A DNA stretch of 21,422 bases, from positions 1-21,422 of IMG/VR virus record IMGVR_UViG_3300031774_000188. One strand, 5' to 3'. The first letter of the stretch is position 1. Every line of letters starts with the position of its first letter. The position numbers were made by a program, and so were the translations under genes. The notes beneath the pieces were generated by a model that was not told the origin of the DNA, did no database searches, and worked only from the letters and a program-made list of their open reading frames with translations. Below, in pieces: positions 6,735-12,769 of the stretch. This DNA is from a virus.

Positions 6735-7616
6735 ATGGAAAATAATTTAAGTGTAATTGAAAGTAACCCTTCAGCATTAGCTGATATTATGGGAGTGTCA
6801 CAATCAAGTGGTACTTCAAGGTCAGCCTTGGCTGAAGTTAAACAAATACATCAGCCTATTATGGGTACTAAGAATGTAGACGGTGAGGACATGGAGGTTG
6901 CAGTTATTAAAGCTTCTTCTTACTCTGTGACCTTTCCTGACGGTAGTATGTACTACAGTCCTACAGTTACCATCAGACCTTTTATGCAAAGGTTTCAGTT
7001 CCAAAGATGGGATGGAAACTATAAAAGTGATGAAGGTAAGGAAGGACGCATGTTGAAAACTGTGTTGGCGAAATCGCTTAACCAAGACTTAAAGGATAAC
7101 TATGGTGGATATAACTGTGGTAGACCTTCAGGCTACGTTGAGGATTTCAAGGCTCTCCCCTCCAAGACACAGGAACTCATGCGTCAGACCAAGCGAGTCA
7201 AAGTGATGTTTGGCTTGTGTACACTCGACAAACCAATGGACGAAAACGGTGAGCCTGTTGATGTAAAAGAGTTCCCTTTCTTTATGAATGTAAAGAACAG
7301 AGAAAGCTACAAAAACATGGATGCTATTTACAATACTATTCAAAAGAAGAATAGATTACCAATACATTTTGAAATATTGTTATCTGGTGAAGTAAAGAGT
7401 ATTCCTACAGGAGCTACCTATGGTGTTATCCAAGCTAAATTGGGTAAGTCTGTTGAAGTTACTCTTGACGATCAGGAGGTCTTGAATAACTTTGTTGAGT
7501 GGGTGGAAGCTACTAACTCTATGGTTCTTAACTACTGGGCAGAAAACAATAAGGAGGTTCTCTCCCAAGAAGACTCCGATATTGTAGGCTCAATAGTTGA
7601 AATTGACGAGGAGTAA
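6735..7616 (+). CDS. Hypothetical protein, candidate single-stranded DNA-binding protein (293 aa)
   Basis: I cannot match this to a named family by sequence. It starts directly after the preceding stop, behind AAAGGAA. The body contains aromatic and basic stretches (RPFMQRFQFQRWDGNYKS near residues 82-99) and the tail is acidic, ending IVGSIVEIDEE. A hydrophobic or aromatic core with an acidic C-terminal tail is the general plan of phage ssDNA-binding proteins such as T7 gp2.5. The gene also sits between polymerase and the recombination nucleases, where gp2.5 is expected, and no other SSB is visible. The gene is certain. The SSB role is inference, perhaps 40%. Confidence 0.8.
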   Translation: MENNLSVIESNPSALADIMGVSQSSGTSRSALAEVKQIHQPIMGTKNVDGEDMEVAVIKASSYSVTFPDGSMYYSPTVTIRPFMQRFQFQRWDGNYKSDEGKEGRMLKTVLAKSLNQDLKDNYGGYNCGRPSGYVEDFKALPSKTQELMRQTKRVKVMFGLCTLDKPMDENGEPVDVKEFPFFMNVKNRESYKNMDAIYNTIQKKNRLPIHFEILLSGEVKSIPTGATYGVIQAKLGKSVEVTLDDQEVLNNFVEWVEATNSMVLNYWAENNKEVLSQEDSDIVGSIVEIDEE

Positions 7617-7621
7617 GTAGC

Positions 7622-8476
7622 ATGAACCATCCTGCAGAACTGGCGATACATTCTTTCTTAGAGCAAGCAGTTAAAGGTAAGGCTGAAGTGGATCAATCTA
7701 TCCTTGATAAAATAGCTGATGACGTTAAGAAAGCAGTGGATCGGCAGTTCTCAGGAGGTTCGCCTAGAGATAAGTTTAGACTTCGTATGTCGAATATAGG
7801 AAGAAAGAAATGTCAACTTTGGTTTGATAAAAATGACTCAGAAGGCAAAGAGCCTCTACCTTCGCACTTCCTAATAAACATGCTACTAGGTGATATAGTT
7901 GAAGCTGTCTTTAAGGGTGTGATGAGAGCAGCTAAAGTAGACTTTGAAGATAGTGGACAGGTTGTATTAAAAACTAAACACGCTAACATAAAGGGTGAAT
8001 ACGACATGGTGTTAGATGGTAAAGTTGACGATATAAAGTCTGCTTCTTCTTGGTCTTACGAAAATAAGTTTAAAGACTTCAGTACACTAAAAGCAGGAGA
8101 TAGCTTTGGCTATGTAGCCCAACTAACAGGATACGCTAAAGCGTCAGACAATGACGTTGGTGGTTGGTGGGTAATAAACAAGAACACAGGAAACTTTAAG
8201 TATGTAGAAGCTGAGAACCTAAACGTAGATGAAGAGATAAATAAAATAGAAGACACTATAGAGTATCTTGAGAAAGACGAACCTTTTAAGAGATGCTACG
8301 AAGATGAAGATGAGACTTACTACGGCAAGCCTAGTGGTAATAGAAAGCTAGGAGTAGAGTGTGGCTTCTGTGCCTATAAAGAGAAGTGTTGGGATAACAT
8401 ACAAGCCCTGCCTTCTAAAGTCTCTAAGTCTAGGTTTCCACCAACAGTTTACTACACGCAGTTAAAAGATGCGTAA
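7622..8476 (+). CDS. PD-(D/E)XK exonuclease, Cas4/RecB-like with Fe-S cysteines
   Basis: A 284-residue nuclease that probably serves as the phage exonuclease for host DNA breakdown and recombination, the job of gp6 in T7. The PD-(D/E)XK core is visible as Asp128 (GEYDMVLDG) and Asp137-X-Lys139 (DDIK), followed by the QXXXY helix Gln167 to Tyr171 (QLTGY). One cysteine at 64 (GRKKCQLWF) and three at 247, 250 and 256 (CGFCAYKEKC) match the layout that binds a 4Fe-4S cluster in Cas4 and AddB nucleases. A helical region of about 55 residues precedes the core. It overlaps the endonuclease gene by 8 bases. No cas1, cas2 or CRISPR is present, so it is not part of an adaptive immunity locus. Confidence 0.87.
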   Translation: MNHPAELAIHSFLEQAVKGKAEVDQSILDKIADDVKKAVDRQFSGGSPRDKFRLRMSNIGRKKCQLWFDKNDSEGKEPLPSHFLINMLLGDIVEAVFKGVMRAAKVDFEDSGQVVLKTKHANIKGEYDMVLDGKVDDIKSASSWSYENKFKDFSTLKAGDSFGYVAQLTGYAKASDNDVGGWWVINKNTGNFKYVEAENLNVDEEINKIEDTIEYLEKDEPFKRCYEDEDETYYGKPSGNRKLGVECGFCAYKEKCWDNIQALPSKVSKSRFPPTVYYTQLKDA

Positions 8477-8900
8477 GCATAACAAGTTTAGATACAGGAG
8501 TGGTCTGGAAAAAGAGATTGCCGCTTTCCTGAAGTCGTGCCAGAAAGAACTAAGGTATGAACTTCTGAAGATAGAGTGGGAAGATCTTAGGTACAGGCAT
8601 TACACTCCTGATTTTATTTTAGACAACGGAATAATAATTGAGACAAAGGGTATGTTTGATTCAGAAGATAGACGAAAGCATCTCTGCATTAAGAAGCAGT
8701 ACCCTAAGTTAGATATACGTTTTGTCTTTAGTAATGCTAATGCTAAACTATATAAGAAAGCTAAAAGTAGATACTCAGATTGGTGCGAAAAGAATGGTTT
8801 TTTATATGCACATAGAATTATTCCACAAAAATGGTTGACTGAAAGAAAAAAACAAATACAACTAGGGGTTCTTCCCTTCAAAAAGAAAAGGGCAATATAA
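8469..8900 (+). CDS. T7 endonuclease I-like Holliday junction resolvase
   Basis: It cleaves branched DNA at four-way junctions and helps package and recombine phage DNA. The 143-residue product follows T7 gp3 closely. RSGLEKEI, YTPDFILDNGIIIETKG and a DRRKHL helix are all in the same order. The four catalytic residues of T7 endonuclease I (Glu20, Asp55, Glu65, Lys67) correspond to Glu14, Asp48, Glu58 and Lys60 here. A basic C-terminus (FKKKRAI) also matches. The ATG lies in an 8-base overlap with the exonuclease stop, and the pair is likely co-translated. Family and activity are well supported by motif order. Confidence 0.93.
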   Translation: MRKHNKFRYRSGLEKEIAAFLKSCQKELRYELLKIEWEDLRYRHYTPDFILDNGIIIETKGMFDSEDRRKHLCIKKQYPKLDIRFVFSNANAKLYKKAKSRYSDWCEKNGFLYAHRIIPQKWLTERKKQIQLGVLPFKKKRAI

Positions 8901-9262
8901 TGGAGATAGATAAAAACGAATACGTTATACTCTTTACTCCTACAGAAGACGAAGAAGACGGAGAATTTTCAGGACATGTAGGCATAAGAGTACTATACAA
9001 CTCTGACAATGATTGGGATGAGCGAACAAGATACCTGATGCTAGAGATGCTAACATTAGTTACAGCTACTGTACCATTACTAGAGACAGAAGATGAGTTC
9101 TTAATGAAGGTTAGAGACAAAAGGACGCAGTTACTTGAAGATGGGTCGTTAGCTCCTATATATGATGACACAGGTGCAGAGGTAAAAGACACACCGTTAA
9201 TAACAGGAATAAAAGATAACGTAATACATGTAGATTGGAAGAAGAAAAATGGACGAGACTGA
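8900..9262 (+). CDS. Hypothetical acidic protein (120 aa)
   Basis: The start codon shares its A with the stop of the resolvase gene (TAATG), so the gene is coupled. The product is acidic in its first half (PTEDEEDGEF) and ends in a basic DWKKKNGRD. It has no cysteine, no signal and no recognised motif. It overlaps the DUF3310 gene by 14 bases. I cannot assign a role. It lies in a cluster of nuclease and nucleotide genes. Confidence 0.85.
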   Translation: MEIDKNEYVILFTPTEDEEDGEFSGHVGIRVLYNSDNDWDERTRYLMLEMLTLVTATVPLLETEDEFLMKVRDKRTQLLEDGSLAPIYDDTGAEVKDTPLITGIKDNVIHVDWKKKNGRD

Positions 9263-9473
9263 TGATATGGTTAATAGCCCTCCACATTACAATAAAGCTA
9301 ACGTAGAATGTATTGATGCTATTCATGCCGCTACGGATGAAGGGTACGAATATTATTTACAAGGTAACATCTTGAAATATGTTTGGCGATACCGATATAA
9401 AGGTGGTGTTGAGGACTTGAAGAAGGCACAGTGGTATTTAGATAGATTAGTAACAGAAAAGGAGAATAAATGA
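9249..9473 (+). CDS. DUF3310 family protein, possible nucleotide kinase
   Basis: The 74-residue product consists almost entirely of a DUF3310 module: VNSPPHYN, then ECIDAI, then GNILKYVWRYRYKGG and EDLKKAQWYLDRL. DUF3310 is found in many tailed phages. T7 gp1.7, a nucleotide kinase, carries a related region, so a role in dNTP supply is plausible but not shown for short stand-alone versions. A second in-frame ATG at 9267 would begin MVNSPPHYN and is an equally good start. The gene overlaps the MazG-like gene by 4 bases (ATGA). Confidence 0.85.
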   Translation: MDETDDMVNSPPHYNKANVECIDAIHAATDEGYEYYLQGNILKYVWRYRYKGGVEDLKKAQWYLDRLVTEKENK

Positions 9474-9886
9474 ACATGCACTATAAATCACGAGAAGACA
9501 GCTTACAAGAATTTCATTCAGCTTTTGGGCATCCTGTAGATGAAGTGATGACCGTAGATGGTATGGAGTTACGCAGAAGCTTAATAGTAGAAGAGTTTAC
9601 AGAGTTAATGTCAGAGATGAGCCAAGTGTCTATAGCTTTAGCTAGAGGTAGAAAGCCTAAACTAGAAGTACGAGAAAACTTATTGAAAGAACTGTGTGAC
9701 CTACAATACGTTATATCTGGTATGGCTGTAGCTTTTGGGCTTCCTTTACAAGTAGCCTTTAACAGAGTACACGCTAGTAATATGTCTAAGCTAGGAGAAG
9801 ATGGTAAACCTATATACAGAGAAGATGGTAAAGTCTTAAAAGGACCAAACTATGAGCCTCCTGACTTAAAGGATTTAGTGGCATGA
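9470..9886 (+). CDS. MazG-like / HisE-like nucleotide pyrophosphohydrolase
   Basis: An all-alpha NTP pyrophosphatase, which hydrolyses nucleoside triphosphates to monophosphate and pyrophosphate. The family metal site is visible as Glu41, Glu42 and Glu45 (IVEEFTEL) with Glu74 and Asp77 (KELCDLQYV). The HASNMSKL helix and the tail with EDGKPI and KGPNYEPPDL are typical of phage PRA-PH-like versions. The substrate cannot be read from sequence. Phage members have been proposed to clean the nucleotide pool or to act on signalling nucleotides. Being next to ribonucleotide reductase and DUF3310 supports pool management. Confidence 0.87.
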   Translation: MNMHYKSREDSLQEFHSAFGHPVDEVMTVDGMELRRSLIVEEFTELMSEMSQVSIALARGRKPKLEVRENLLKELCDLQYVISGMAVAFGLPLQVAFNRVHASNMSKLGEDGKPIYREDGKVLKGPNYEPPDLKDLVA

Positions 9887-10047
9887 AGTTCAAGGTATTT
9901 ATGACATTAGAGGTAGACCCTGAAGAGAACGTACTATCTATTGATGAAGATGGTCAAACAGAAAGTGTACAAGAACTAATAGAAACATTAATGTTTGACG
10001 CAGATGGAGTAGAAATTAAAAACATAAAGGTGACAAGCCATGAATAA
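9883..10047 (+). CDS. Small acidic hypothetical protein (54 aa)
   Basis: This short frame fills the gap between the MazG-like gene and ribonucleotide reductase. It starts in an ATGA overlap with the former and ends 8 bases inside the latter (ATGAATAA). The product begins MKFKVFMTLEVDPEEN and ends DGVEIKNIKVTSHE, reading as a small alpha-beta protein with two edge strands. Comparable short proteins with 'VDPEE ... D.DGV.I..I.V' occur in marine phages from memory, function unknown. The double overlap and lack of any other gene there make it very likely real. Confidence 0.8.
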   Translation: MKFKVFMTLEVDPEENVLSIDEDGQTESVQELIETLMFDADGVEIKNIKVTSHE

Positions 10048-11947
10048 CGCATTACCAACAGACTATCAAAACTTTATTGCAACATCTCGTTACGCTAGAT
10101 GGTTAGATGAAGAACAAAAGAGAGAAACATGGAGTGAGACTGTATCTCGCTATGTAGATTATATATCTGACAGAGCAGGTTTAGATTACGATACACCTGA
10201 AGAATTGTGGGATGCTATACATAAGCTAGACGTTATGCCTAGTATGAGAGCCTTAATGACAGCAGGAGCAGCTTTAGACAGAGATAACACAGCAGGATAT
10301 AACTGTAGTTACCTCCCTGTAGATGATCCTAAGTCTTTTGATGAAGCTATGTATATACTACTATGTGGTACAGGTGTAGGCTTTTCTGTAGAGAGGCAGT
10401 ATGTAAATAAGCTACCTGACATACCTAACGAGTTAGAAGAGTGCGATACAACTATAGTAGTAGCTGACAGCAAAGAAGGTTGGGCAAAGGCTCTACGGAA
10501 AGTAATAGGACATCTCTACATGGGTGAGATACCTACATGGGATGTATCTAAAGTTAGACCTGCAGGTGCTAGGCTAAAGATATTCGGTGGTAGGGCAAGT
10601 GGACCTGCACCTCTAGTTGATCTGTTTAACTTCACAGTTAATATGTTTAAAGCTAACATAGGACGTAAGCTTTCTAGCTACGATTGTCACTCTTTAATGT
10701 GTAAGATAGGTGAGATTGTAGTTGTAGGTGGTGTTAGACGATCAGCTATGATTAGTTTATCTAACCTGAGTGACATACGAATGAGACACGCTAAGTCAGG
10801 CAAGTGGTGGGAAAACGCACCACACATGGCTCTAAGTAACAACTCAGTAGCTTACACTGATAAGCCTGACGGTGAGACATTTCTTAGGGAGTGGTCTAGT
10901 TTAGTTGAATCTAAGTCAGGTGAGCGAGGCATATTCAACAGAGTGTCAGCTAAGAAGCAAGTCGAGAAGCATGGACGCAGAGATTCTAACCATGAGTTCG
11001 GTACTAACCCTTGCAGTGAGATTATACTTAGACCTTACCAGTTCTGTAACTTGACAGAAGTTGTAGTTAGAGCAGAAGATAATATAGATACGTTAGCTAG
11101 AAAGGTTGAGCTTGCTACTATACTAGGTACAGTGCAATCTACATTGACTAACTTTCCTTATCTAAGGAAGATATGGAAGCACAACACAGAAGAAGAAAGA
11201 CTGTTAGGTGTATCTCTTACAGGTATCATGGACAACCCTTTAACTAACGGCACTAAAAATGGCTTAGAGCAAGCGTTAGAACACTTGCGTAACGTAGCTA
11301 TTAAGACTAATGCTGAGTGGTCACAGAAGCTAGGAGTACCTATGTCTGCTGCTATAACTTGTGTTAAACCTAGTGGCACAGTGTCACAACTAGTGGACAG
11401 TGCATCAGGCATACACGCTAGACACAGTAAGTACTATATTAGAACTGTAAGAGGTGACAACAAAGATCCACTTACACAGTTTATGATAGAGCAAGGTATA
11501 CCATCTGAACCTGACGTTACTAAGCCTAATGACACGACTGTATTTAGCTTCCCTGTTAAGTCTCCTGAAGGAAGCGTTGTCAGAGCCGATTTAACAGCCG
11601 TACAGCAGCTAGAAATGTGGCTGACGTACCAGAGGCACTGGTGTGAACATAAGCCTTCAGTGACGGTTTCTGTAAGAGATGACGAGTGGATGGAAGTTGG
11701 TGCGTTTGTCTTTGAACACTTCGATGAGATGTCAGGTGTATCATTCTTGCCACACTCAGACCATTCGTATCAACAAGCACCATATCAAGAGTGTACGGAA
11801 GGTGAGTACGGTATAATGAAAGAGATGATGCCTGACAGCATTAACTGGTCAAAGCTATCTGAATATGAAAAAGTAGACACAACAGCAGGTAATCAGACAT
11901 TCGCTTGTACTGGTGACATCTGTGAAATAGTAGATATAGGAGCTTAA
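10040..11947 (+). CDS. Class II (adenosylcobalamin-dependent) ribonucleotide reductase, monomeric
   Basis: It converts ribonucleotides to deoxyribonucleotides for phage DNA synthesis. The 635-residue product resembles the monomeric class II enzyme of Lactobacillus leichmannii. The buried reducing pair is Cys89 (AGYNCSYLPV) and Cys336 (PYQFCNLTEV). The thiyl-radical site is Cys325 with Asn323 and Glu327 in NPCSEI. Cys325 and Cys336 are 11 apart, as are C408 and C419 in the reference enzyme. The C-terminal shuttle pair Cys623 and Cys628 (CTGDIC) has the same spacing as C731 and C736. Glycine-rich CGTGVGFSVER is also present. No small radical subunit gene (nrdB) or NrdG-type activase is visible in the window, consistent with use of coenzyme B12. 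The enzyme would depend on host cobalamin. Confidence 0.93.
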   Translation: MNNALPTDYQNFIATSRYARWLDEEQKRETWSETVSRYVDYISDRAGLDYDTPEELWDAIHKLDVMPSMRALMTAGAALDRDNTAGYNCSYLPVDDPKSFDEAMYILLCGTGVGFSVERQYVNKLPDIPNELEECDTTIVVADSKEGWAKALRKVIGHLYMGEIPTWDVSKVRPAGARLKIFGGRASGPAPLVDLFNFTVNMFKANIGRKLSSYDCHSLMCKIGEIVVVGGVRRSAMISLSNLSDIRMRHAKSGKWWENAPHMALSNNSVAYTDKPDGETFLREWSSLVESKSGERGIFNRVSAKKQVEKHGRRDSNHEFGTNPCSEIILRPYQFCNLTEVVVRAEDNIDTLARKVELATILGTVQSTLTNFPYLRKIWKHNTEEERLLGVSLTGIMDNPLTNGTKNGLEQALEHLRNVAIKTNAEWSQKLGVPMSAAITCVKPSGTVSQLVDSASGIHARHSKYYIRTVRGDNKDPLTQFMIEQGIPSEPDVTKPNDTTVFSFPVKSPEGSVVRADLTAVQQLEMWLTYQRHWCEHKPSVTVSVRDDEWMEVGAFVFEHFDEMSGVSFLPHSDHSYQQAPYQECTEGEYGIMKEMMPDSINWSKLSEYEKVDTTAGNQTFACTGDICEIVDIGA

Positions 11948-11948
11948 T

Positions 11949-12143
11949 ATGAAAAGTGCATACGATAGAGGTTTTAATGTCTTTTGGAAAGGTTATATGG
12001 ATAACTCAGGCATAAATCTTAAACCTAATCCCTATAAGACACACACAAACGGACACCGTGAGTGGGAGCGTGGCTTCAATGCTGCCTATTTTAAGAGACT
12101 GCAAAGGGTCATAGACAATGAAACAAGAAGAAGAGAAACTTAG
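11949..12143 (+). CDS. Rmf-like (ribosome modulation factor family) small protein
   Basis: The 64-residue basic product starts one base after the reductase stop, with GGAG in the end of that gene as ribosome binding site. Its layout is AYDRGF, a tryptophan-glycine segment, NPYKTH, then REWERGFNAAY. This parallels E. coli Rmf, which has RGY, then CPYQ, then a tryptophan and GWREA, although the spacer before the PY element is about six residues longer here. Rmf pairs ribosomes into inactive 100S dimers, and CrpP-like relatives exist. A phage copy could act on host ribosomes, or be a small DNA- or RNA-binding protein with the same fold. The family call is by pattern only. Confidence 0.6.
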   Translation: MKSAYDRGFNVFWKGYMDNSGINLKPNPYKTHTNGHREWERGFNAAYFKRLQRVIDNETRRRET

Positions 12144-12270
12144 AAGAGAGGTTGAGAAATTCTATAAAGACAAGAAGACTAAAGAAACTAGTAGCTTACA
12201 ACAAGAAGCAGATGACTTTATGAACAGGAAGACAAGAGATGGGCAAGAGAAGCAACTTCGACAGGATTGA
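12118..12270 (+). CDS. Small highly charged helical protein (50 aa)
   Basis: This frame begins inside the end of the Rmf-like gene and ends 32 bases inside the methyltransferase gene, filling the space between them. The product is almost all charged or glutamine residues (MKQEEEKLRREVEKFYKDKK at its start), suggesting a single helix or short coiled coil. The ribosome binding site is weak (AAAGGG). No family recognised. The long overlap with the next gene makes it less certain than other small frames here. Confidence 0.5.
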   Translation: MKQEEEKLRREVEKFYKDKKTKETSSLQQEADDFMNRKTRDGQEKQLRQD

Positions 12271-12769
12271 ACGAGACTTTTACCCTACACCTGAAGAAGC
12301 ATTTTTACCTTTAGTGGAGCATTTACCTAAAACTAAATTCTATTACTTAGAGCCTTGTGCAGGTGATGGAGCTTTAGTTAAATGGATAAATAAGCACACT
12401 AAAGGTAAGGGTGTAGTGTACAGTGACATTGAGCCTCAACAAGAGTGGATACAAACTAAAGATATGTTTAAGGTGTCTACTCCTCCAACTAATGCAACAA
12501 CATTTGTAATCACAAACCCACCTTGGACTAGGAGTATATTGCATCTAGCCATAGATCATTTCGCTATGCAGTGTCCTACTTGGTTGCTATTTGATGCTGA
12601 TTGGTGTCACACAAAGCAAAGCCAACCCTACATGGATTGGCTCGTTAAGATTGTTAGTGTTGGAAGGGTGAAGTGGATACCTGATAGTAAGATGACAGGC
12701 AAGGATAACTGTTGTTGGTATCTATTTGATTCTACTAATAAAGCTGTGACTGAGTTCTATGGACGTTAG
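12239..12769 (+). CDS. DNA adenine-N6 methyltransferase-like protein
   Basis: A SAM-dependent methyltransferase of 176 residues. FYPTP (14-18) is the usual N-terminal element before motif I, EPCAGDGA (38-45) is the SAM-binding loop, and NPPW (93-96) is the catalytic motif IV of amino-methyltransferases that modify adenine N6. No recognition domain or partner restriction enzyme is present, so it is an orphan enzyme that may protect the phage genome from host restriction or tune gene expression. It is short for a Dam-type enzyme. A glutamine- or RNA-directed activity cannot be excluded, as NPPX motifs are shared. Its stop overlaps the stop of the convergent gene. Confidence 0.78.
   Translation: MGKRSNFDRIERDFYPTPEEAFLPLVEHLPKTKFYYLEPCAGDGALVKWINKHTKGKGVVYSDIEPQQEWIQTKDMFKVSTPPTNATTFVITNPPWTRSILHLAIDHFAMQCPTWLLFDADWCHTKQSQPYMDWLVKIVSVGRVKWIPDSKMTGKDNCCWYLFDSTNKAVTEFYGR

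Noticed and set aside
7622-8476. Cas4-like gene as a sign of a CRISPR-Cas locus
   Set aside because: There is no cas1, cas2, effector or repeat array in the window. Stand-alone Cas4-like nucleases are common in phage replication modules.
8878-9192. 104-residue open frame on the minus strand
   Set aside because: It lies antisense to the well-coupled 8900-9262 gene and the product is serine/valine-rich with no motif, as expected of a shadow frame.
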